Positions 40,173 through 51,540 of a DNA stretch of 64,000 nucleotides are shown here, piece by piece (positions within the stretch are counted from its first letter, which is position 1; each line of letters begins with the position of its first letter). The stretch is from assembly GCA_900618425.1 (NCBI GenBank), contig UZAN01039539.1:71792-135791 (forward strand), in the 5' to 3' direction. The DNA comes from Echinostoma caproni (taxonomy: Eukaryota; Platyhelminthes; Trematoda; Plagiorchiida; Echinostomatidae). Position numbers and translations under genes: made by a program. The notes under the pieces were generated by a model. It had not been told where the DNA came from. It saw only the letters and a list, made by a program, of their open reading frames with translations, and searched no databases.

Positions 40173-42244
40173 TCATACCTAGTAAACGGGGAGCAATGCC
40201 CGTCGTCGATTAGAGTTATTTCAAGTTAAAAGAATACTCCTCCGAGATGTGGATAAGGATAAATTATTTACGTTGCTCTCCATAGTACGATGGTTCAAAA
40301 ATACCAGTACACAAGAACAAAATTGTTTACATCAACATCTCCCGAACAGTGTGCTGATTCCGCTTGTTACCATCCGAGAACTGTTACTTGGGATAAACAA
40401 CAATATGTATCTAATAAGGAATAATTCTAACCAAATAATGAGAAAGAAATTAAACTGCATACCGGTTTTATACAAAACTATCTAAATTGTGAAACAGTCA
40501 CTGCTAAAAGCATTGATTCCAGTGTGGAGGAAATATCTCTGCTAACCCGGGAAAAAATAAAGATAGATTTGTATAGAACAAACAACAATATATATATATA
40601 TATGTATTTTGAGAGGCAGAATTTGTTTCCAGCGATCGGGAGGTTCAGCTTGAAGGGTTTCGATAAGCTTGTACTCTGAATGCAATATGCTCTCTTTCAA
40701 TCAGAAGCTATTATTGTCTCCAACCAGTATGCCATTACTTTTAAGTTATACATAATGTGATACAACAAAGCTCAAATCACTATTAGCCGTTTTGTGATGA
40801 CTGAGTTCATTGCACACTTTGTCGGACTCACTTTTGTGTCTTTTCGACATTCTGGAATTCAATAGATTCATAGATCACAACTAGTAGCTTTGTTCTGTTC
40901 CATGGAGGGCTAAATCTTTTGAATGGTAGCCGTTTTTTGTGGTAGCCAAATTGTCACAAAAGGACCACTGAAAACGTTCTTCCTTAAATATTGTGCTATT
41001 TTGATGGTATTCACTGTCCCCCAGTTGATCTCAGCTGTGCCATCTGATTGTGTGCGTATTTGGAACAAAAGATAAATCATGTTTGATCAGGTGCTGCAGC
41101 AGGTGTATTTGACTGGTGGGCTGAGGGTTTGTTTGTTCACCCAACCATGTTCCGGCAAAAGAACAGTACTAACTGCAGAGTTGATTTTACAATGAAAACT
41201 CACAAAAACACATGTAATTGTTGTCACATACCTGGAGAAAAGAAAAGCGAAAAGACAAGAATGTGCCTGATGTAGTCGAATAAAAAGAAATAAATAATTT
41301 TCCATTTTGAAAAACAGTTATATTGGACAGATATTAGAATAAATATAAATATAAATAAATATAATTACTTTGTCCTCCCTCCTCTGAGGCACACATTAAA
41401 TGCCCTCATCTTTATTCGCTCAAACTGAGCGATGTCGGGCTACTCAGTTTCACCTTCAAGTGCAAATTACTATTACTTGCTTTTTTTTGATGCATTCAGC
41501 GAAAGCGGAAATACTAAACTGACTTTGAAATATACATATATCTCTTTGTAAATTGGCTGGTTCATGAACCTTTCCCCTCATCCAGCGGTACATTAAACAA
41601 CGACCAAATTTTATGGATTTAGGAACTGATCATTATTTCTAATATATGTTTACCGCGATATCGAGGACACAACCCAATAAAATCTGATCCCAATAACACC
41701 AAATTAATACCCTATTTATTGGTTACTATTTCTTCAGTGAATTTGATAGCTTCTTTGCTAACAATCAGACAACGCCCACGAAGGAACTTCTCGCCTAGAT
41801 GATTGAAGCATATTGGCCTGTTCAATCCAGCACGGGAGGAAACTACAACCTACTACAGACCATTTTTGTTTCAAGGTTCTGATATGACACTGAAACGTCT
41901 GTACCTGAAAAAATGGAGACCCATTCATACATAATTGATCATAGCGACAACACTGTTTGGCTTACAGCTCCTATCTAACATATGTGTGAGGACGTTTTAT
42001 CACCGCGCGCTGTGTCAACAATCATTTATATTGAAAAAATAATTTTTAAGAATTCTCATGACGATATGTATTAATCAATCACTTGTAATTTGAATTTTGA
42101 GTTTTGCTTGAAAAGGCTGTTATGTGAACTATTGTCACAGGTTTGTCAACTAAAACAGACCGTTACGTGACCGCAATGTGGGATTTGATCGTCACACATA
42201 ACTCGACGGAGGCCTGGACTAAAAGCTAGGAAGCAGTTTACAAA

Positions 42245-42298
42245 TGTTTTCTGCCTAGTTGGAAGCTATCAGCTCTGTGAATCTATCGACCCGACTGA
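42245..42298 (-). repeat. Decayed hammerhead-ribozyme retroelement copy
   Basis: The minus strand reads CTGATAGCTTCCAACTAGGC and then AGAAAAC, preceded by CGGGTCGATAGATTC. The intact element at 56 kb has CTGATGAGACCCAACCAGGT, CGAAAC and CGGGTCGATGGATTC in the same order. The catalytic CTGATGA has lost bases and helix II no longer pairs fully, so this copy should be inactive. The B-box seen at 56 kb is not present. Confidence 0.6.
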
Positions 42299-44199
42299 AA
42301 GAAAGAAATAAAATTCAAAAAGGTCGAAACATCTATACAACTTTTTCGATCTTTTCACCTTACGCTTTTTTTTGCTTTTTACATAAAGAACTTTGCTGTG
42401 CAAAACGGAATAACTCGTGATGATTCCAATCTAGAGGAAGCGCAATACATGCTAAGAAACGAACGCAAACCACCCAGATGTGTTGCGCACAACACAAATT
42501 GTTAGCTGGGCACTCTCGTCAAAAGCCAATCCATTTGAATAGACGGCGCTTCCTTATAGCATGAGTTCGTTAAAAAGGGGTAGACGGTGATACGTGCAAC
42601 TTACGTGAAATGATAAAAAAATAATTGATTTATTGATAAGGGAGGAACCATTATGCCGAGCCAACGTGTCACTCAGCACTGAAAAAACGGTATGGCACTG
42701 GATGATTACTGAGCCTACTGTGAAGCAAACCCGAGGTTTAGAGTTTGGTAACCCAATGAAATAACTACTCTGGCAATCAGGGCACCATTGATAGACTTAA
42801 TATACTTCACCACTACATTGCAATACTTCTGTGGCCCTACTTTTAATTACAAGAAAACATAAAAGAGGCTTTAGACGGTTTGTTTCCTCGAAATGGACCA
42901 ACTTTAATCTTGAAATCTAAATTTTACTTCGTATCGTCTTTGAGAATCGCAAGTCGAACACACTATTTTTTCGATTTAGATTACACATAAAAATAATACT
43001 TTAGACAAATTATCTGGTAATTTAGTTTCCATCTCAAATACAAAATCCGTTTGATGATAAAAGGAGTCATTTACATGTAAGATGAATGTTTAATGCCCGG
43101 CCGTAGCAGTACCGTAATTTATCGATCACATTGTACTTTAAATTTACATTGGTGAGGGATGTGTTTTACGTAATTCTCAATAAGTGCTTTTACGGGTTAG
43201 CTTCTGAACTGAATAAGATCATGTATTGCACAAATACAAACAAGATAATCATTCTATTGAGACTAGGATTCTTCAGATTTGTAAGTTGTTTTGATCTCTA
43301 AAATTAATTTGAATGTCTCAGTAATTAACGTAACGGACAGCATTGTAGAATCATTTCACTGTTGAGGGATTTAAAATCGAGGAAACTATGATAAAATCAC
43401 ACATGTAATACGTTCTATTTGTTACGACCACATTTGCATGTCGATTGTGAAAAGGTCAGTAACCCCCGAGGCTACTGAACTTTTCAAAATCGACATGCTA
43501 ACTTCAAATCTGCCAAACAACAATTTAAACGACCTCATTTGTTCTGTGGTTGAACTTTGGTACCAAAACTGTAAAAATAATCTTCGCGAGAGAAAAACCT
43601 AGTGCGGTGATTACTGGCAAAATATTGCCAAAATCACCTTCATTGGATTGTTGGAGTTTTGAGTAGTACTAAAATAACTGATTTTCGTGGAAGCTAGACA
43701 ACATTTCCGGGTTAACAAGTCCCAGACAGTGAGCATTTTTCTGTATGTCACGGATACCAAATCCTCAGAAGCGGAAACAAGATAGACCCTGTCAGATCTG
43801 GCACATTTTCGTCTCGCAGCATTCAACGGGGTACCGATTATACCATTTGCTACGCGTTTCACCATAGCACATCAAGATGAGTAGCATTTAAAAAGCAATT
43901 CTTCTTTTTTACTCTTAAGGAAATATCAATCAACACTGTGCTATTTGGTATAGTCGCAGATCAAGGATCAAAATGACAGTTGCAATTGCACTCAGCAGCC
44001 AGACTTTCTGGACACTAAGATACGACAGGAAGGCAAAATGATTTTGAAGGTCACCAAATTCACATACCTAAATTGAATCAACCAATAATTACTGGCAATC
44101 ACAGTCATGGTATTCATGGATAAGATGCAGGTAGACAGATTGCTCCAAACAGTAGGTCTTAAGTTGGATACTGTAATTCAGAGCTTGCTGGATGACGCC

Positions 44200-44473
44200 T
44201 ACTCTTTTTATTACACCACTAGGCGTAATAAATAGCATATGGGGGAACCCCATAGTCACGACAACTGCTGCTCGTCAACGTTGGTAACCGGCAATCTAAG
44301 CCACGGGGCTTGGAGTGGCGGACCACATAAGTCCCCAGCAGAATACGCGTGGTATTGAACCAGACGACAGTAGAGCTGCCTACCACCAAGAATGTTTGAC
44401 GGTGGCGAGGCTCGTACCTCGGACCATAGGATTCAAAGCACGCCGGGGAAGGCGATCAAATCACTAGGCCACC
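44200..44473 (-). mobile_element. tRNA-derived SINE
   Basis: On the minus strand the first 73 nt (44473-44401) form a tRNA-like head. It has a 6-bp perfect acceptor stem (GGTGGC with GCCACC), T8-A9, an A-box (TGGCCTAGTG), and a T-arm with a GAGG/CCTC stem around a TACGAG loop that doubles as the B-box. There is no proper anticodon arm, so it is not a functional tRNA. The body follows (44400-44217) and it ends near 44205 with GTGTAATAAAAA. The body recurs at 40045-40172 on the other strand. Confidence 0.7.
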
Positions 44474-44873
44474 ATCACCCAACACAAACGCTATACTTGG
44501 TCGACGGAATTGGAAATTGAATCCATAATCGGGTGATTGAGACCGTTTAGTAAATTTGGAGTGATGGTTTCCCAAAAATAGTTCAGAATGCTTCAAAGGC
44601 CATTTATCATTAGTTTGTAAAATTGGTAAGTGCAACACAGTGCGTTTTTGACGGTCCACGCTCACTGGTTGTAATTGCCTGGTTGTTTTAAGTAAATGTC
44701 CAAAGATGCCAAACAAATCCACTCTGTAAACATGTCTGACCAACAAGACAACATTGTAAAATCCAAATTAAGATTGATTCTTTTTGTAGAAGGAAGGAGA
44801 CGCTGTTAAGGTCAACAATATGCGGTATGACACAGAAATAAACAAATTCAAAATTCGAAAAAAATATTACAAA

Positions 44874-44947
44874 CACTACACTACACTACACTACACTACA
44901 CTACACTACACTACACTACACTACTACACTACTACTACTACACTACT
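44874..44947. repeat. (CACTA)n minisatellite
   Basis: About ten perfect ACACT/CACTA pentamers, degrading to ACT triplets at the right end. Confidence 0.95.
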
Positions 44948-46260
44948 TTGTGACTCGCATGGTCGCAGTTTTCGATGGTGGGCAGGTTTTTAAAATAAAT
45001 CTGGCAACAGTACAAGTATGTACGCTAAAATTTTGCCACCGCGTTGAAACATTGATCACCTGAAATGTACGATTAGATTAGCGTTTATCATTATTTCCAG
45101 CCACAGGATTTTCACCCAGAACGATAACTAACAAGCCGGTCTAAATTAGCTGGTACCAGAGATGAAACAAATCGGGTTTTGGAGGTATATGAATGCATAC
45201 TATAGCAAATTCACTATGACCGCTAAATTAGCAAAACCAATCCTGTTAAATGTCTTTTAAAATGCTTTATAACTTTAAGTCCTTAATAATACGCTTTGGT
45301 CGCATATGTTATTCAGGCTTGAACATTGGTTGCGGTGTCTGTTTGCCTAATGACATTTGCCTTTTACAAGAAAACAAACGGACAGTGCATGGACAAGGTA
45401 CCTCAACCCCCGGTCCCCGATTTCGGATGGGCGGCATACTAGTCTTTCCGGATCTTTTATTTACCATAACAATGGAATTGAAAACACAAAACACCATGGT
45501 ACGCTGTCGTAGATCACGTTTTTATATTGTATTGATCGATCGATAAACTGACCGTTGGCATTCCATCATTGTCACCCTGCGGTCATCGGGTACCACATCT
45601 CCGATGCGTCATTCTGATGAATGGGGCCCATTTCTGAGTTTCCACTGGTAAATGTCTTTTTCACACAGAGCGACAGACTGTCCAAAAAAAAATTGAGCTA
45701 CTTGATTGACTTAGTGTCGTCCAATTTTGGATTGCGCCGGCTTTTCGTCTCGTTCACCCGCGCACACTGATGACAATTTGAGATGGATGCTCACAAACAG
45801 GAAGAGTGCTGATGCTAATCGGCGGGCAGGAAATCATTTTGCAATTTTTTCCGTTTACCCTCCTGCGGGGTTCGCTCACATATCCTTCATCAGTATTTCC
45901 AGACACATTTTTCGCCGTTCCTAGGAATAATCAACGAACAGCGAACATTTTAATCACCATTTTAATGACTAAAAGGGATTGGAATAGATTGGAATCTTCG
46001 CATAGTTTACTTCAGTTGTAAACAATGTTTCTTGGTGCTTGTATCCATTATCAAACTTTATTTCACTAAGACTCATTAACACGTTGAGCTCCTTGATTCG
46101 CTTGGTTTCTATATGTGCTCGCTTCAGCAATTCCGTAGTTTGCCTATCGCACATTTGTTATTCTGCACATAATATTCTGTCTTACCTGCAAATAAGGTTC
46201 AAAAATATACCTTTGTATGCACTGGCCTACTATTTTCTTGTTCGGTTAAGATGAGGCAGT

Positions 46261-46500
46261 TCAATTTGAAAACTGATGCCTGGGATTATTTATCATTTGT
46301 GATAACGGTACAAAATGGTTATGAGCCCCGGGTTTGGCAAATTCTTTGCAGCTGAAAAATATCATTGTGATTTCATCAGTCTGAATAGGAACAGGTACTC
46401 TTTGAGTTAACGTATCAGCTGCTATTGTTTTCACATAATTCTTGAAGTTCCACATCGACTGCGTGGGAACCGGAATAGATCTGTCACGTAACACCATTAT
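46261..46500 (-). CDS. Candidate terminal exon of a nested minus-strand gene
   Basis: On the minus strand a strong acceptor (tataaattactgttttcag) opens an 80-codon frame (79 residues, phase 0) that ends at a TGA at 46263-46261. It includes VLRDRSIPVPTQSMWNFKNY and TQRVPVPIQTDEI. A minus-strand AATAAA lies about 200 nt downstream (46063-46058). I do not recognise the family. The P-V-P-T-x-S-x-x-x-F pattern is loosely like the P-T-P-x-K-S-H-Y-x-F segment of dynein heavy chains, but that is far too weak to name it. It could be a processed relic or a chance frame behind a good acceptor. Confidence 0.35.
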   Translation of the reverse strand: MMVLRDRSIPVPTQSMWNFKNYVKTIAADTLTQRVPVPIQTDEITMIFFSCKEFAKPGAHNHFVPLSQMINNPRHQFSN

Positions 46501-47086
46501 CTGAAAACAGTAATTTATATAGCCTATATTAAATTTGTGTAAAAGCGAATCAAGTTGAGTCAATTGGCGCCGACGTAACAATTGACACACGGAGAAAACG
46601 ATTTGTACCAAAAGCACACAAACGCAAGATAAATGTATTCAAAAAAGTCAAACACGGTTAAGTGTAAATGAAATCCAATTTTTAATTGATAGTTCATGCG
46701 TAACATAAAGTACTATAAGTGCACGCACTGGAACATTCAATTTATTGGTGGATGAGAACATAAAACAGAGAGAGATTTTTTAACACCAGAAGTGCCAAAT
46801 GGTTCCTAACACTTGACTAGCGCCTCCGGTGACCTCCAAAGTTGGAATTCTCCTCGGTTAGTATTATGTGCATTCCAATCTGATTTGCTTTTACTGGGTA
46901 AAAAACATTTGCAGCCCCCAAAGTGCATTAACTATAGTATAATTCCAACGGTCAGTTTAACCTTATTGAAGCATGATAGATTTAATCNTTAATCGCTCGT
47001 GTTGTCCTCGGTAACTTCAACTGATCTATACATCCCATACGCTGGAATACACCAGTAGATTGCATGATGGTTGCCAATTAGCAAAC

Positions 47087-47259
47087 ACGCTCGTTAAGAA
47101 CACTGAAAAGAGCTTGATTAACAATGTCATATCCATCAACACCGATGTTGGTGAACACCGACGCTATCGTAGAGCAAAGAATTTGTTGAATGAATAAGCT
47201 ACTCAATCGTTCTTCAGGAAGTCGTAATGCATCGTTCGAACGATGCACATCAAGTGGCT
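47087..47259 (-). CDS. Candidate middle exon of the nested minus-strand gene
   Basis: The minus-strand frame encodes about 58 residues, for example PLDVHRSNDALRLPEERLSS and later VFTNIGVDGYDIVNQALF. The acceptor (gtcaccaaaatgttag) lacks a pyrimidine tract but gives phase 1, matching candidate exon 48774-49026, and the end is phase 0, matching 46500. The donor (GTTTGC) is poor. The amphipathic, non-repetitive composition looks protein-like, but there is no known motif. Confidence 0.3.
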
Positions 47260-48773
47260 CTAACATTTTGGTGACCTTTCATCAATGACCTCTCCAATAT
47301 TGTCATAGCCTAGAAACCACAGTGACCGGTGTTTTAGTTGTAGTTTTTCGTACCCCAATCACTATTCGGAACGTTCTGATGTTATATGCCGTTCTCAATG
47401 GGGTTTTCTGAATAATCCTCTCCGTTTGTTCTGAATCATCTTACATTTTTATTTCAGACACTTGCACGAGAACATTCTGCCTTACAATAGCCAACTATAA
47501 AATTAAAATAATTCATGGTCAATTCCTTATAGAAAAAATGTGGTTTAAAGAAAATGTAGTGAATGCTATGCTGAAATAATACAGTTAGCTATGTGCATCT
47601 TGACGACTGACTAAGATACAACCCTAAAAGCCGTTTGGTTGCCCTCAACCTAGGTTTTGAGTATCTCACGAAACTGGGTGTTCATAATTCATGCCCATCA
47701 GTTGATGGAATCGCGTATTGTTACATTTTGATTACATCTTGGTACAATGGCTCCACAGTCCGATATACAGTAGAGACTTCAAGGAAAATCGCAGCAACGC
47801 AGAACAGCACTGAAACGTTCAGCGTGGTTTGCTGTACTTGTCATGGAATATTCGCATTAGGTGTGTTGCCGACAGTTAGAAAGGTCAACCGTGTTTTGGA
47901 CTGCAAAGTCCGTGAACCGTAGGGATCAGTGGTATCAATTTTAAACACACTATTATTTTACTAATCCAAAGTATCGAACATTATTGTGGGTCAACAGTAC
48001 AACGGTGATTTCGTTGTGGTTGTGATCAAATAATGGTGAATAAGCACGCTTTATGCACTCCAACCACTAGAGGGCTCACTTGATTTTACCCAAATCATGT
48101 ATTTCACATTCGCTTAAACATCACGTAATGCACAAATTACAGCTGTATCTATTTGCCGCAATGAAGCTTCGATGGAGCAATCAATCCACATTCAAGGTCC
48201 TGCTCATCGTCATTAAACCTCTTGGGTTTTACCATTCCTTCTTTATTNTTCTTTATTATGGTGTTACTACCCACAATATTATCCATAGCTAAGGGATGGC
48301 ATGTTTGTAGTCTCAGTTTAACTTTACGACTGATACAAAAGAGGAAATAGTTTGATGCATCAGGGAAAAGGGAAGGAGCTTCCACTGTTGCCAAATGTGA
48401 CTAATCCTAAACTGTGTCGGATTCCCGTGTGACTATTCTTGGGTGGTAAGGATATTGTATCGTTTATTGTTTCCATACTTGACTAGAGAGTACAAACTGA
48501 GAAAATGAATGACAAGGTCTCCGGGAGATCTATTTCCGATCGCCGTGAAACAGACTTGACTATGATCTAGCACAATTAGTTAAAACTTGCAGTAAGTATC
48601 GGAACATATCACGTAGGGAAACAGCTATTCTCTTGATAGAGCAATCATTACCATTTAGACGAGAAAATGTGTGACAAACCGAGGATAGTTTTATTGAAGA
48701 AAAGCAGGTCCACAGCACTAGGTTCGTTTTTCTTCGAATACAAACGAACGAGCTGAGGAATCGTACACCTTAC

Positions 48774-49026
48774 CAAGTGCGTCTAGATGAAAAGAACATT
48801 GGACCGCATTCAAATAAGTAACATTTATCATCGGGTTAAGTAGAGTTAGAAAAATTCCTAAATCTGATGATGTGGACGTGTCAATTTGTTGTAAAGGTTG
48901 ACTAACCAGGTTTGCTTGAAAGGGGGCAGTTAAACTCAGTTCGCTCTGGTCATCAGCCTGTTCACGATTTTTGAAACACCAAAATACCACCGAAACCAGC
49001 TTCAAGTACTGTATCCATATACACAT
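48774..49026 (-). CDS. Candidate first exon of the nested minus-strand gene
   Basis: An ATG at 49026-49024 opens an 84-codon frame ending at a GTAAGG donor, phase 1. The N-terminus is hydrophobic (MCIWIQYLKLVSVVFWCF) and could be a signal anchor; the rest is polar (NREQADDQSELSLTAPFQAN). Phase agrees with the next candidate exon. No family recognised. The frame stays open for another 17 codons past the donor, so the splice is not forced by a stop. Confidence 0.3.
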
Positions 49027-49713
49027 TCAAATTCCCAGGGAAATAAAATGAACGGTGCTTTTGAGGACACCAATCGTATTTCCGCACTGTATCGTTTCTG
49101 CTTCTCTGTCCCTATCGTTTAATCTATCACATAATTCGTGTGCAACATCTGCCATGTTCTCTGGTCTTATTTCAAACCGGGAATTTATTTTTTCCGTTCT
49201 ACCATGTCCATAAACAGAAGTCGTTACTGGGAAGGGGTGCTTTCAAAGCCCGCCAAGTTCAATTTGACATATCCTCATTCCTGTTATCTGCTACACTGCT
49301 ACTCTATCCACCCCGTTTAATGCCGCCGGAGGGAAAAGCTAAATGAACTGTTTTACCGCCACCTCCGATTGTAAAAAACAAATTAGTGAAACCGGTTCTT
49401 TTTATTTACTATATGTTTGCCACTTTTAAAAATATATTCTGGGATCAATAACTGATGACAAAGTTGAAAAACTATCTAGGATCACGTTTAAATTAGGCGA
49501 TCAAAATGAAGCCGTTTTATTAACAATCGAATATAGCGAAGCAAAACTAAAATATACCTTGATTTTTCCACGAACGTAGTCGGATGGAGCACAATTTAAA
49601 CATTACGCTGGCAATCACTTTCTTACAAAATCAGAGTGTACCGTTTTTGACCATATCGTTGAGTTTCAGTGTGATGGTAACCGATTGTTTCCAATCTTTC
49701 ATTCCCATCTCAG

Positions 49714-50018
49714 CTGGTACAACACAAAGTTTTGGAATTACGCCTGCAAACGCCCGACCAGTATCAACTCCATCTTTACTGAAGACCTCAGACAGCATGA
49801 ATTCAAGCGCAAGTGCTGCAAGTATTGGCTATCTACGACTAACCTACACCGATCACGTGCGTAACACGTATCAAGAAGAATTTGTCCTCGGCGTGCAAAC
49901 AGTTCGACCTACGTTGAGCGTGGATGGGAAAACCCCGGCCAGGAAATCCGATGAAATTGAAACTTTACTTTACGTAACAAATACTGCACAGACCGGTGAC
50001 TTTCTGCACTTATATCTG
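49714..50018 (+). CDS. NRXN: Neurexin-like exon 10: start of LNS6
   Basis: The acceptor is very strong (ccaatctttcattcccatctcag) and the donor is GTGAGA at 50019. Phase 1 to phase 0. Joined to exon 9 it reads ARCSQ-T-GTTQSFG, matching the vertebrate P-L-C-N-D-P-G-T-T-Y-I-F-S at the EGF3/LNS6 border. Later strands match too: IGYLRLTYTDHVRNTYQEEF, then ETLLYVTNTAQTGDFLHLYL, equivalent to the V-L-V-R-V-D...G-D-Y-L-E-L-H-I strand. The Asp of GDF aligns with the calcium ligand D137 of neurexin-1beta. There is a Ser/Thr-rich insertion (around residues 9-40 of the exon product) and a second insertion of about 15 residues, both absent in vertebrates. Confidence 0.87.
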
Positions 50019-50298
50019 GTGAGACTGTGGGTTCGGTTTGATTCTAATGGATTACTTGATGTATTCTGTGTTCATTTGCCAAATCTATCCTGTGTCAACA
50101 TTGATCAAGGAGGTGAAGTTGAGCATACATTTATGAAAGAATTTGTGCACATCTGGTATCAGACACTTTCTGACTTGTACCTATCAGTGCACAAGAATCT
50201 AAGAATGTCGTACTCAGTTGCAATAAGGAGGTAACATAGGTATAGGCAGATACATGGATCAAAGATAGGTAGATGGAAAGGACAAAGAGATGAACAAA

Positions 50299-50323
50299 TA
50301 GCTAGCTAGCTAGCTAGATAGAC

Positions 50324-50374
<51 letters not shown>

Positions 50375-50395
50375 CCGACAGATAGCTTCATAGGT
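50299..50395. repeat. (GCTA)n/(GATA)n compound microsatellite
   Basis: Five GCTA units pass directly into about 17 GATA units. Confidence 0.97.
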
Positions 50396-50922
50396 AGGCA
50401 TGATCGGATTGGCAGACACCCAGATAGGATTGTTCATGCATTGGTTGTTTTTTAACGTAAGCCAATTAGACACTTCAGTGCAGTACCACTTCTTTAGTAA
50501 AAGAAGAACGCCGATGGTTTAGAATTGTAATAAGAAATCTTTGGATTCGTATCAGATAATAATGATGATGATTGTTGTTACACATAGTGTTATGTTTCAT
50601 CCACACTTTATTGATTTATTAGATAGGCTGAACTGCACAATCGATATTATGACAACACATTTTTTTCTCGATGAAGGATGTTCCACTTACCTTAAAGCTA
50701 TATTATTTCGAACAGGTTTGCAGACCAACTGTAATTTCCGAAAGTCTTCGTTCATCATCGATTGAATCTATCGGTGAACGAAAAGGCATGTTAATATGAA
50801 ACTTTGAAAATCATCCCGCTCAGGACCATTTATCCACTCATCTAGAAACTGAAGTTAATTGGTTGTCTAAGTATAGACCCATTTAAGCTTCATTTCACAC
50901 ACACAATTAACGAACAATCGTA

Positions 50923-51540
50923 NNNNNNNNNNNNNNNNNNNNNNNNNNNNNNNNNNNNNNNNNNNNNNNNNNNNNNNNNNNNNNNNNNNNNNNNNNNNNN
51001 NNNNNNNNNNNNNNNNNNNNNNNNNNNNNNNNNNNNNNNNNNNNNNNNNNNNNNNNNNNNNNNNNNNNNNNNNNNNNNNNNNNNNNNNNNNNNNNNNNNN
51101 NNNNNNNNNNNNNNNNNNNNNNNNNNNNNNNNNNNNNNNNNNNNNNNNNNNNNNNNNNNNNNNNNNNNNNNNNNNNNNNNNNNNNNNNNNNNNNNNNNNN
51201 NNNNNNNNNNNNNNNNNNNNNNNNNNNNNNNNNNNNNNNNNNNNNNNNNNNNNNNNNNNNNNNNNNNNNNNNNNNNNNNNNNNNNNNNNNNNNNNNNNNN
51301 NNNNNNNNNNNNNNNNNNNNNNNNNNNNNNNNNNNNNNNNNNNNNNNNNNNNNNNNNNNNNNNNNNNNNNNNNNNNNNNNNNNNNNNNNNNNNNNNNNNN
51401 NNNNNNNNNNNNNNNNNNNNNNNNNNNNNNNNNNNNNNNNNNNNNNNNNNNNNNNNNNNNNNNNNNNNNNNNNNNNNNNNNNNNNNNNNNNNNNNNNNNN
51501 NNNNNNNNNNNNNNNNNNNNNNNNNNNNNNNNNNNNNNNN
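50923..51540. other. Assembly gap (Ns)
   Basis: 618 unknown bases. Confidence 0.99.

Larger units (their letters stand above)
38194..49713. other. Intron 9 (about 11.5 kb), between EGF3 and LNS6
   Basis: Bounded by GTAAGT and a strong tttcattcccatctcag acceptor. It holds two copies of a tRNA-headed SINE, a decayed hammerhead element, a (CACTA)n array and a candidate nested minus-strand gene, each listed separately. In vertebrate genes the beta-neurexin promoter lies upstream of LNS6, in the alpha gene's intron. I could not identify a beta-type first exon here. Confidence 0.75.

Noticed and set aside
43611..43865. Minus-strand frame with VYLVSASED and LTVWDLLTRKC, recalling a WD40 repeat.
   Set aside because: A single imperfect repeat with the wrong internal spacing, no adjacent repeats and no clear splice sites.
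44474..44746. Minus-strand frame (ILQTNDKWPLKHSELFLG and similar) running into the SINE.
   Set aside because: Its end is formed by the SINE head, and it has no known motif; not supported as an exon.
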